Assembly: GCA_964517215.1 (NCBI GenBank)
Contig: CAZFBR010000023.1
Coordinates: 1 to 22,957 of the forward strand
Direction of reading: 5' to 3'
Source of the DNA: CAZFBR01 sp035353495 [NCBI: uncultured bacterium]
GTDB lineage: Bacteria; DAOPZR01
Length of the DNA: 22,957 nt
Shown here one piece after another: positions 17,308 through 22,957 of this stretch. A model generated the notes under the pieces. That model saw only the letters and a program-made list of their open reading frames with translations. It did not search any database and was not told the origin of the DNA. The position numbers were made by a program, and so were the translations under genes. Numbering within the stretch: position 1 is the stretch's first letter; each line of letters begins with the position of its first letter.

Positions 17308-17454
17308 TCATTCGGCCAATCTGTCCGCAACAGCTATTACCGTTTCGATTTGCTGAAGTTCCGCATCAGTCAGCGTCACCGTTTCGGCAGCCCGTTTTCT
17401 CGCTTCATTCAGTTCTGCTCGCAAAATCGATAATGGCTGCTGCGCAGTGTCGAT
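17308..17454 (-). CDS. Small 48-residue protein with ATC in place of a start codon, or start-loss remnant
   Basis: The minus-strand frame ending at TGA 17308-17310 reads as a coherent, charged, helical peptide: DTAQQPLSILRAELNEARKR, then AAETVTLTDAELQQIE and VIAVADRLAE. It uses codons such as TTA, AGA, AAA and ATA that are rare in neighbouring genes. Upstream, GGGGAGGA (17465-17458) is an ideal ribosome binding site, and five bases on the codon is ATC (17454-17452) where ATG is expected. There is no ATG or GTG in a sensible position; a TTG lies further in without a binding site. It may start at ATC, have lost its start by one substitution, or carry a sequencing error. Function unknown. Confidence 0.5.
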   Translation of the reverse strand: MDTAQQPLSILRAELNEARKRAAETVTLTDAELQQIETVIAVADRLAE

Positions 17455-17468
17455 ATTTCCTCCCCGGT

Positions 17469-17756
17469 CTATTCACACGCTACCGCAGAAGCACCGCTTG
17501 CTGCCGCAGACGCGTCTGTGTCGGCAAGCATCTGTTGTCGTAACGGAGCCAGAGGCGCGACAGGACATCCAGATTTGTGACCGACAATTCTCGGGCCGCG
17601 CACCACGATGATACCAATCACCAAAAGCAGTCCCACTCCCGTCAGCAGCGCCCAGCGCAGCCACCGGTTCATCGTTGAGTCGCGCCATATCACCACAGCA
17701 GTGAGCAGCAGCGCGACGCCGGCTATCATCCCAAGCACGATGCTGTCGATACTCAT
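17469..17756 (-). CDS. Small two-helix membrane protein, 95 residues
   Basis: From ATG 17756 (MSIDSIVLGMIAGV) the protein has two clear hydrophobic helices (about 6-24, IVLGMIAGVALLLTAVVIW, and 33-52, LRWALLTGVGLLLVIGIIVV). A short RDSTMNRW turn separates them, and a soluble Ala-rich tail with one Cys follows. The frame is open further upstream, but the ATG at 17756 forms an ATGA overlap with the preceding small gene, suggesting coupling. I recognise no family. It ends 4 bp before the binding site of the 48-residue frame. Confidence 0.6.
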   Translation of the reverse strand: MSIDSIVLGMIAGVALLLTAVVIWRDSTMNRWLRWALLTGVGLLLVIGIIVVRGPRIVGHKSGCPVAPLAPLRQQMLADTDASAAASGASAVACE

Positions 17757-18031
17757 CGCCGGCCAAATCCCACTGCATCTGCCGCCGCAAGCATCGCCAG
17801 TCGGCCTTCGCCACGACCGCAAAGAGTGCACCGCCCTTCATCCTTGGCACCTGACACGCCGGTCGCCTGCGCAACAACGCGCGCACTGATCATGTTTTCC
17901 GGAAACAACCCGTCAGCCATTCGGTCAATCGACATCCGCCGATAGTAACCAGCGCCGCCGGCGCTCGCCCGCACGCTGCTGCGCCCGCAACTGCCCGCCA
18001 TCCGTTCACCCCAATCCCAAGACAATATCAT
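17753..18031 (-). CDS. Small protein with a CxxC pair, 92 residues
   Basis: ATG 18031 is chosen because AAGGGG lies about 5 nt upstream; an ATG six codons earlier has none. The N-terminal third (MILSWDWGERMAG...) is unusual in composition and may not be translated; internal ATGs at 17935, 17920 and 17893 are alternatives. The most protein-like part is the last ~60 residues: MADGLFPENMISARVVAQAT, then GRCTLCGRGEGRLAML, where CTLC could be half of a zinc knuckle. The TGA overlaps the start of the two-helix membrane protein as ATGA. No family recognised. Confidence 0.45.
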   Translation of the reverse strand: MILSWDWGERMAGSCGRSSVRASAGGAGYYRRMSIDRMADGLFPENMISARVVAQATGVSGAKDEGRCTLCGRGEGRLAMLAAADAVGFGRR

Positions 18032-18093
18032 GCAATCCCCTTGCCACATGTGCGAAGTGGCAGAGTCATACCTTCCGGCAGGAAAAAGACACG

Positions 18094-18105
18094 ATTGACG
18101 TCAAT
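18094..18105. promoter_or_regulatory. 12-bp perfect palindrome, possible operator
   Basis: ATTGACGTCAAT is a perfect inverted repeat located between the 51-residue frame and the 92-residue frame, about 63 bp upstream of the latter's start. It contains TTGACG on both strands. A dimeric regulator could bind it, but no second copy is seen in the island. Confidence 0.3.
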
Positions 18106-18135
18106 GTGGCGATGGGAAAATATGCGGTTTTCCGG

Positions 18136-18291
18136 TCAGGCGGCGGGGTGGGCGGCTTTGCGGCGGGCCAGTTCGGCTTCGATGCACTTGCGCATCTCCT
18201 CGACCCGCTGTTTGAACAACGGTTCGAGCTGCTGCGGCTTCTTGTTGAGCAGCAATCCGGTAAGCAATTCGAGATAGCGGTTCTGGTCCAT
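18136..18291 (-). CDS. Small 51-residue protein, charged and helical
   Basis: From ATG 18291 it reads MDQNRYLELLTGLLLNKKPQ, then a Leu/Lys/Glu-rich helix (LEPLFKQRVEEMRKCIEAEL) and a short Ala/His tail. Helix-type spacing of Leu and Val is compatible with a small coiled coil. The binding site (GTGAGAG) is weak. It lies just past the terminator of the FecR-domain gene, so it would need its own promoter; only a poor candidate (TTCAGT, 17 bp, GATAGT) is present. Function unknown. Confidence 0.5.
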   Translation of the reverse strand: MDQNRYLELLTGLLLNKKPQQLEPLFKQRVEEMRKCIEAELARRKAAHPAA

Positions 18292-18325
18292 ACTCTCACT
18301 ATCGGCCGTCCGCCCCAAAAACTGA

Positions 18326-18357
18326 ACGGGGGCCGGAACAATCCGGCCCCCGTTTTT
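18326..18357. terminator. Intrinsic terminator after the FecR-domain gene
   Basis: An 11-bp stem ACGGGGGCCGG / CCGGCCCCCGT (18326-18336 with 18343-18353) closes a 6-nt loop. It lies 15 bp past the FecR-gene stop on the minus strand, where the stem is followed by TTCAGTTTTT. On the plus strand it is followed directly by TTTTT, so it could act in both directions. Confidence 0.85.
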
Positions 18358-18367
18358 GTCTCCGCAA

Positions 18368-19234
18368 TTACTGCGTCATGACAATGTCGTCGCCGGTGCC
18401 CGGGATGCCGTCTTCACCCATCGACGCCAGGAAAAACTTGCCGTTCTCCAGCCGGTAGATGTACGCATGGCCGAACTGGTCCTTCTTTTCGACGGGGTAC
18501 ACCTCGGCGAGCGTCGCCGGATAGCGCCCGTTCTCCGCAAAGTACGCCATGATATCCTGCACGATGATGTTGCTGTTATGCAGGTCCACCATGGCGCGGG
18601 TGGCATTGACCACTTCCTTGAAGTTGAGCAGGCCGCAGGGTTTCAGGCGCGACCGCTGGCGTTCGGACATCTTCTTGATATCCGTCGCCTCCCGGCCGCG
18701 GTAAATGCTCATGATCTGGTCGTTGGTCAGCGTTCGTTCCTGATCGCCGAACTTCATCACCACGGAGCCGTCCATGACCCCGATCTCGGTGCCGTCGCCG
18801 CTGGCCGAGACCCCGAACCGCGTGCCGCGCACACCGCAGACGGCCGATGACGTCCGCACGGAATATGCCGATCCGGACGGCAGGTTGTCCACCCGGTTGA
18901 GCAGTTCGCCCTGCTTGAGGTTGATGTCGATCTGGTTGGTGCCGGTAAGCCGGTTGCGGGAATTCTGCGTCAGCACGGCCTCGCCGTTGCCCTGCACCCG
19001 GACCGCCACTTCCTCTTTCAGGCAGACGTCAACCTGCCCGCCCGCCGCCGTGCGGATGGTCGCACCCTGCGGCACCGCCATGCCCACCGTAGCCGGTTGC
19101 TCGGCGCCGTTAACCACGACGGTTGCCTCGCCTTCGACACTCGTCACCTTGGCGGTCAGCGCCTCGCTGCGCTGCGAATAGACAATCCCGGCGATAACCG
19201 CCAGCACCACCACAATGACCATCACCTTGCGCAT
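18368..19234 (-). CDS. FecR-domain protein with pseudopilin-like C-terminus
   Basis: 288 residues. An N-terminal signal or anchor (about 4-20, VMVIVVVLAVIAGIVYS) exports the rest. Residues about 28-165 match a FecR-type beta domain: VEGEATVVVNG, VPQGATIRTAAGGQVDV, INLKQGELLNRV, VRTSSAVCGVRGTRFGVS, GVMDGSVVM. The last ~75 residues resemble the C-terminus of type II secretion pseudopilin GspG: FAENGRYPATLAEVYP, DQFGHAYIYRLENGKFFLAS and GEDGIPGTGDDIVM, the Ca-binding loop. The pilin N-terminal methylation helix itself is absent. A strong CAGGAGG is about 6 nt upstream of the ATG. It has its own promoter and terminator. Probably periplasmic or surface; role unknown. Confidence 0.85.
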   Translation of the reverse strand: MRKVMVIVVVLAVIAGIVYSQRSEALTAKVTSVEGEATVVVNGAEQPATVGMAVPQGATIRTAAGGQVDVCLKEEVAVRVQGNGEAVLTQNSRNRLTGTNQIDINLKQGELLNRVDNLPSGSAYSVRTSSAVCGVRGTRFGVSASGDGTEIGVMDGSVVMKFGDQERTLTNDQIMSIYRGREATDIKKMSERQRSRLKPCGLLNFKEVVNATRAMVDLHNSNIIVQDIMAYFAENGRYPATLAEVYPVEKKDQFGHAYIYRLENGKFFLASMGEDGIPGTGDDIVMTQ

Positions 19235-19282
19235 GGCACCCTCCTGTCCGTTACCCGCGGCAACGGCTCAATAACCCATAAC

Positions 19283-19288
19283 ATTGTA
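19283..19288 (-). promoter_or_regulatory. Extended -10 element for the FecR-domain gene
   Basis: On the minus strand TATGGTACAAT holds a 5 of 6 -10 (TACAAT, 19288-19283) with an extended TG. No clear -35 lies 16-18 bp upstream. A start near 19276 gives a leader of about 42 nt. Confidence 0.45.
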
Positions 19289-19346
19289 CCATAACCGCCA
19301 CCCGCCTGCCTGTACTTTTTATTACAGCCACCCCCGGCGCGCGGGG

Positions 19347-20513
19347 TCAGGCGGGGTGAATCCCGGTCAGCCGGCGGTACTCCGCCAGGTACTTGTCCGC
19401 GACGCTGGTCAGCGAGGCATAGGCCGCAACATCCGCGCGCACCCGTTGCGCCATTTTTTCCCGGTCGGGATGAAGCAGCGCCTCGACCACACGGTCGGCC
19501 AGCGCCTGCTCGTCGTCAATGCCGATGAGGTAGCCGTTTTCGCCGTGCCGCACCACCTCGCGCGCACCGCCGTAGTCGGTCGCCACCGGCACCAGCCCGC
19601 ACGCCATCGCCTCGAGGAAGGAATTGGAGAGGCCGTCGGCGCGCGACGGGAAAACAAAGACATCGCCGGCACGCAGGTACGGCCGCACATCGGCCTGCAG
19701 CCCGCAGAACCGTGCGCGCTGCAGCCCCAGCTCCGCCTGCAGCGCGCGCAGCTGCTGCTCCTCGCTCCCGCCGCCGAGGATCAGCAGTTCCGCCTGCGGG
19801 CAGCGCTGCTCAACCTGCCGCCACGCGCGCAGCAGCACATCGACCGCCTTCTGCGGGGTCAGCCGCCCGGTGAAAACCGCCACCGGCGCTCCGGCCGTGA
19901 CGCCCAGCTCCGCGCGCAGCGCCTGCTTCTCCGCCGCCGTCGGCGGCTGATAGCGTTCGGTGTCGATCCCGGTGGGAATGATCTTGATCCGCTCCGGCAA
20001 AAAGCCGTCGCGCGACAGCTCGGTGACCACATCGCTGCAGGTTCCCGTCAGCAGTTCGATGCGCCGGCGGAAGAGCGCCTTGCGCCAGCGCCCGGTCAGT
20101 CCGCGCAGGCGGTGCATCTCGCCCCACGGCCCGAGATTGGCCATCTTGACCATGAGCTTCGCCCCGCCCATGAGCGGCTTGAGCAGGGTGGCAAAGGTCG
20201 CATGCGAATCGAGCTGGAAGATATGCACCAGGTCGAAGGTCCCGCGCCGCTGCCGGAAATAGGCGGCATGAGCGAGAAAGAGCAGCGCCAGTTTCACCGG
20301 CTTCGGCCCGTACCCGGCGAGGCGCACCACCTCGACTCCGTCGATGATCTCCCGCGCCGGCGCATCGGGATGGGCGCGGGTGACGATGCGCATGTCGATT
20401 CCGCGCGCCTTGAGGATGCGCGCAAGGTTCTGCGCCTGCCGTTCCGCCCCGCCGACGATGGGATAAAAGCTGCTGATGGCGATGATAATGCGCGGTTCAG
20501 CCAAGGTCGTCAC
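19347..20513 (-). CDS. GT4-type glycosyltransferase
   Basis: About 388 residues of the GT-B fold, retaining GT4 family. The N-terminal domain has SSFYPIVGGAERQAQNLA (acceptor-side loop). The nucleotide-sugar domain has FTGRLTPQKAVDVLLRAW, LLILGGGSEEQQLR and SRADGLSNSFLEAMACG. In that last motif the usual first Glu of the E-x7-E pair is Asp. No ATG is available: GTG 20513 overlaps the formyltransferase gene by 17 bp, and TTG 20504 overlaps by 8 bp with GGGTGA about 5 nt upstream. Both are plausible; the frame continues to 20600 but lies inside the upstream gene. It probably adds a sugar to a surface glycan in the cytoplasm. The formyltransferase and aminotransferase upstream suggest an N-formylated amino sugar as donor or co-component. 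Confidence 0.88.
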   Translation of the reverse strand: MTTLAEPRIIIAISSFYPIVGGAERQAQNLARILKARGIDMRIVTRAHPDAPAREIIDGVEVVRLAGYGPKPVKLALLFLAHAAYFRQRRGTFDLVHIFQLDSHATFATLLKPLMGGAKLMVKMANLGPWGEMHRLRGLTGRWRKALFRRRIELLTGTCSDVVTELSRDGFLPERIKIIPTGIDTERYQPPTAAEKQALRAELGVTAGAPVAVFTGRLTPQKAVDVLLRAWRQVEQRCPQAELLILGGGSEEQQLRALQAELGLQRARFCGLQADVRPYLRAGDVFVFPSRADGLSNSFLEAMACGLVPVATDYGGAREVVRHGENGYLIGIDDEQALADRVVEALLHPDREKMAQRVRADVAAYASLTSVADKYLAEYRRLTGIHPA

Positions 20514-21396
20514 CCAGCTTGAAGGCCGCGCCGGCGGTCTGGCGCACGCCATTGACCGACACTTCCTCGACCAGCAGGCCGCGGTCGGCGGCGCAGACAA
20601 TCACCGCGTCGCCGCGGCGCAGCGCGACCCGGCCCGCCGGGCCATGCACCGTCTCTTCAAGCAGTCGCGTGCAATGGATGATGATCGTTTCCCCGCCGCG
20701 CCGGGCGAACGCGCCCGGGCAGGGCGCCGTCAGCGCCCGCACCAGATTATGCACCTGCACTGCGGTCAGGCGCTCCCAGCGGATCAGCCCGTCGCGCTGA
20801 TAGCGCTTGGTGTAGTAGGCGGCACGGCTCTCGTCCTGCGGACGCGGGCGCAGCGTATTCGCCGCCAGCGCGCGCAGCGCCTCAACCAGCATGTCGGGAA
20901 AAAGGCGCAGCGTTGCGGCCTGCACCTCGGTATAGCCCATGTCGCCGGTCAGCGGAATGCGCCGCTCGTTCACCAGCGGCCCCGTATCAATCCCCGCATC
21001 GAGCATGATGATGCTGATGCCGATTTCCCGCTCGCCGTTGATGATCTGCCAGTTGAGCGGCGACCCGCCGCGGTATTCCGGCAGGCGGCCGCCGTGCAGG
21101 TTGAGCGACCCGTGCGGCGGGATTGCCAGCACCGCCGGCGGCAGGATGCGCGCATAGCCCGCGAGGATGAACAGGTCGGGCCGCAGATCGCGCAGCGCCG
21201 CGAGCAGTTCCGGGTCGCCCGCCTGCGCCGGCGCGTAGTAGGGGAGGTTCCGTTCGCGCGCGATATCCAGCACCTCACGCGCCGCGCCCGGCGCCGTCGT
21301 CTGCCCGACCACCGCCACGACATCGAATCCTTCCGCCAGCACACGTTCAAGGCAGGCGACGCCGCGTGCGCTATTGCCCCAGAAAACGATGCGCAT
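20497..21396 (-). CDS. ArnA-like sugar N-formyltransferase
   Basis: 299 residues of the formyltransferase fold using 10-formyl-tetrahydrofolate. The Asn-His-Asp catalytic set is N99/H101 in SLNLHGGRLPEYRGGSPLNW and D137 in DAGIDTGPLV. PLNWQIINGE is close to the ArnA formyltransferase domain (PLNW followed by NGE), more so than to tRNA-specific Fmt. A C-terminal oligonucleotide-like beta domain follows (VHNLVRALTAPCPGAF). A true fmt is present elsewhere in the window, so this copy most likely formylates a 4-amino sugar nucleotide made by the aminotransferase just upstream (3-bp gap). GGGGG precedes the start by about 7 nt. Confidence 0.87.
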   Translation of the reverse strand: MRIVFWGNSARGVACLERVLAEGFDVVAVVGQTTAPGAAREVLDIARERNLPYYAPAQAGDPELLAALRDLRPDLFILAGYARILPPAVLAIPPHGSLNLHGGRLPEYRGGSPLNWQIINGEREIGISIIMLDAGIDTGPLVNERRIPLTGDMGYTEVQAATLRLFPDMLVEALRALAANTLRPRPQDESRAAYYTKRYQRDGLIRWERLTAVQVHNLVRALTAPCPGAFARRGGETIIIHCTRLLEETVHGPAGRVALRRGDAVIVCAADRGLLVEEVSVNGVRQTAGAAFKLGDDLG

Positions 21397-21399
21397 GAC

Positions 21400-22524
21400 T
21401 TACCCCCGCGTTTTGGCCAGCGCGGCCTGCACGCCGGCGATGGTCGCCTCGATCTCCGCATCGGTCATCTGCGGGTACATCGGCAGGGTGACAATCGTCT
21501 CGGCGAGCTGCTCGGTGACCGGGAGTTTGACCCCCGGGTATTTGTCGCGATAGTACGGCTGCGTGTGCACCGGCGGATCGAAATGCACGCTGGCGGCGAT
21601 CCCCAGTCCGCGTAGCTCGCGCAGGAACTGCGTGCGGTCGACGCCCTTCACCTTGACGGTGTACATCTGGTAGACGTGGTGCATCCCCGGCAGCTCAACC
21701 GGCAGGTCGATCTCCGGCAGCGCCAGCCCGGCGGAAAAGCGCGCGGCGATCGCCCGGCGGCGGTCGTTCATCGCGTCGAGCTTCTTCATCTGCGCCACGC
21801 CCAGCGCAGCGAGCACGTTGCTCATGCGGAAATTGTAGCCCGCCATCGTCGCCGCGCGCAGCCACGGGCGTTCCGCCTTCTCGCGCTGGTAGGTGCTGCT
21901 GGCGATGCCGTGCCCCATCAGGGTGCGCACCCGCTGCGCCTCGGCGTCGTCGTTGGTGGTGTACATCCCGCCCTCGCCCGTGGTCAGGTTCTTCGTCGGG
22001 AAGAACGAGAAGCAGCCGGTATTGCGCGCCCCGGTCTTCACCCCGTGACAGGTCCCGCCGATCGTCTCGGCGGAGTCCTCGATCAGCTTCAGCCCGCGCG
22101 TGCGCGCCAGCTGCTCGATCGGTTCCATCACGCACGGCTGGCCGCCGTAATGCACGACCATGATCGCCTCGGTGCGCGGGGTCAGCGCGGCGGCGATCGT
22201 TTCCGCCGTGACGCAGGCCGTGGCATAATCGACGTCGGCGAATGCGCAGGTCGCCCCGGCGGTTTCGACCGCATTGGCGGTGGCGACGAAGGTAAAGCTC
22301 GGGATCACCACCTCGCCGCGGATATTGTTCGCCGCCACGGCGAGGAAGAGCGCCGAGGTGCACGAGTTCATGGTGATCGCGTGTTTGCAGCCGGTATAGG
22401 CCGTGAACGCCTGCTCGAACTGCTTGTTGTACGGGCCGTGCGCCAGCCACCCCGAGAGCAGCGCATCCTTCATCAGCGCCAGGTCGTCCTCTTCAATCAG
22501 CGGTTTGCTCAATGCCACGTCCAT
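21400..22524 (-). CDS. DegT/DnrJ/EryC1-family sugar aminotransferase
   Basis: 374 residues from ATG 22524. This PLP family transfers an amino group from glutamate to a keto-sugar nucleotide. The N-terminus MDVALSKPLIEEDDL and LSGWLAHGP are family-typical. MNSCTSALFLAV binds PLP phosphate, VIPSFTFVATANAV follows, and LKLIEDSAETIGG carries the PLP-ring aspartate. The lysine is Lys178 in FSFFPTKNLTTGEGGM. C-terminal substrate-loop residues include HHVYQMYTVKV and HFDPPVHTQPYY. AGGTG lies about 7 nt upstream, and one base separates it from the preceding stop. With the formyltransferase it forms a plausible 4-amino-4-deoxy then N-formyl sugar pathway; which keto sugar is used is not readable. Confidence 0.92.
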   Translation of the reverse strand: MDVALSKPLIEEDDLALMKDALLSGWLAHGPYNKQFEQAFTAYTGCKHAITMNSCTSALFLAVAANNIRGEVVIPSFTFVATANAVETAGATCAFADVDYATACVTAETIAAALTPRTEAIMVVHYGGQPCVMEPIEQLARTRGLKLIEDSAETIGGTCHGVKTGARNTGCFSFFPTKNLTTGEGGMYTTNDDAEAQRVRTLMGHGIASSTYQREKAERPWLRAATMAGYNFRMSNVLAALGVAQMKKLDAMNDRRRAIAARFSAGLALPEIDLPVELPGMHHVYQMYTVKVKGVDRTQFLRELRGLGIAASVHFDPPVHTQPYYRDKYPGVKLPVTEQLAETIVTLPMYPQMTDAEIEATIAGVQAALAKTRG

Positions 22525-22525
22525 A

Positions 22526-22957
22526 TCACACCTTCTCCTTGGCCAGGGCCAGCGCCTCCGGCAGATCGACAAATGTACCATATTCGGCCAGCAGCCGTAT
22601 CTTGTCCGTCATCGCCGCGCGCAACCGGCCGGCCAGCCGGTCGTACAGCGCCGCCGGCGCCAGTTTCGCCACGCCGCTCGCCCGCAGCGCCTGCCGCAGC
22701 TTCCAGGTCACCGCGGTGCGCGGCTGCCAGTTTTCCCACGGGTCCAGCCCCGCCTGCCATGTGCGCGGCGGGAAACAGTAGGTATGGCTGATGATCGCGA
22801 GCAGTTTCGGCCCGTCGTGCGGCTGCGCCTGCAGCTGGTCGAGCAGGCGGCGCAGGTTGGCTGGCGTGATGCGCTCAAGGAAGAGCGCCGTTGCCTCGGT
22901 TCCCGCGCTGCCGATGGGGATCTCGATGATGCCGCTGTCGCCGGCGCGGCGATAGTC
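22526..22957 (-). CDS. C-terminal part of an unassigned protein, polysaccharide-deacetylase-like
   Basis: 144 codons are open from the window edge to the TGA at 22526-22528; the N-terminus lies outside. Recognisable stretches are GDSGIIEIPIGSAG, ITPANLRRLLDQL, LLAIISHTYCFPPRTW and a basic C-terminal helix region. An EIP-type strand followed by a later His strand is reminiscent of the end of NodB-type polysaccharide deacetylase domains, but the catalytic motifs would be upstream of the window, so this is a weak guess. It is one base from the aminotransferase gene and so belongs to the same surface-sugar operon. Confidence 0.6.
   Translation of the reverse strand, partial: DYRRAGDSGIIEIPIGSAGTEATALFLERITPANLRRLLDQLQAQPHDGPKLLAIISHTYCFPPRTWQAGLDPWENWQPRTAVTWKLRQALRASGVAKLAPAALYDRLAGRLRAAMTDKIRLLAEYGTFVDLPEALALAKEKV

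Noticed and set aside
17753-18031. CTLCG motif as a fragment of a type IV CRISPR Csf1-like protein
   Set aside because: A single CxxC in a 92-residue frame is too little; no other cas gene, repeat array or helicase is in the window.
18094-18122. Plus-strand promoter TTGACG-17-AAATAT
   Set aside because: The -10 is poor and no credible plus-strand gene follows; the sequence is better described as a palindrome.

Overview
The window is a gene-dense, GC-rich bacterial chromosome segment (by eye well above 60% G+C), almost entirely coding. Nearly all genes are on the minus strand; only two, proC and a periplasmic prolyl isomerase, are on the plus strand. A lipoprotein with a lipobox, a SurA/PpiD-like envelope chaperone, a FecR-domain protein with a pseudopilin-like tail and a surface-sugar locus point to a diderm (Gram-negative-type) cell. 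SsnA, DUF116 and YugP-type genes are common in anaerobes. I would guess a PVC-superphylum anaerobe (Kiritimatiellota or Lentisphaerota type), but this is inference from gene content and no marker here proves it.

Layout from left to right. (1) 1-3361, minus: murB, then an Ala/Pro-rich TPR protein with tandem 43-residue repeats, then enolase (cut by the window edge), apparently one operon from a promoter at 3333-3361. (2) 3598-4407, plus: proC. (3) 4519-6062, minus: protein-L-isoaspartate methyltransferase coupled by a TAATG overlap to an unassigned radical SAM/SPASM-like protein. Its promoter shares its -10 region with the divergent promoter of the isomerase gene. (4) 6177-7751, plus: SurA/PpiD-like isomerase with a strong intrinsic terminator. 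(5) 7884-17154, minus: an eleven-gene operon in which ten of the eleven genes abut or overlap the next, in the order ssnA, def, fmt, DUF116, yugP-like, CpsB-like phosphatase, unknown 266-aa protein, short ArgA-type acetyltransferase, thrC, nth, lipoprotein. It starts at a TTGACA promoter at 17234-17262. (6) 17308-18291, minus: a short island of small unrecognised genes whose codon use differs from the neighbours. One of them has an ideal ribosome binding site followed by ATC instead of ATG. (7) 18368-19234, minus: FecR-domain/pseudopilin-like fusion with its own promoter and terminator. (8) 19347-22957, minus: a surface-sugar locus with a partial gene, a DegT/DnrJ aminotransferase, an ArnA-like sugar N-formyltransferase and a GT4 glycosyltransferase.

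The genes fall into four jobs. def and fmt handle N-terminal formylmethionine. thrC, the ArgA-type gene and proC serve amino-acid synthesis. The aminotransferase, formyltransferase and glycosyltransferase look like a route to an N-formylated amino sugar transferred to a surface glycan. murB, the isomerase and the lipoprotein serve the envelope. I saw no tRNA, rRNA, CRISPR array, insertion sequence or integrase. The least explained parts are the small-gene island (6), the 266-aa unknown protein in the big operon, and the radical SAM protein beside the isoaspartate methyltransferase.
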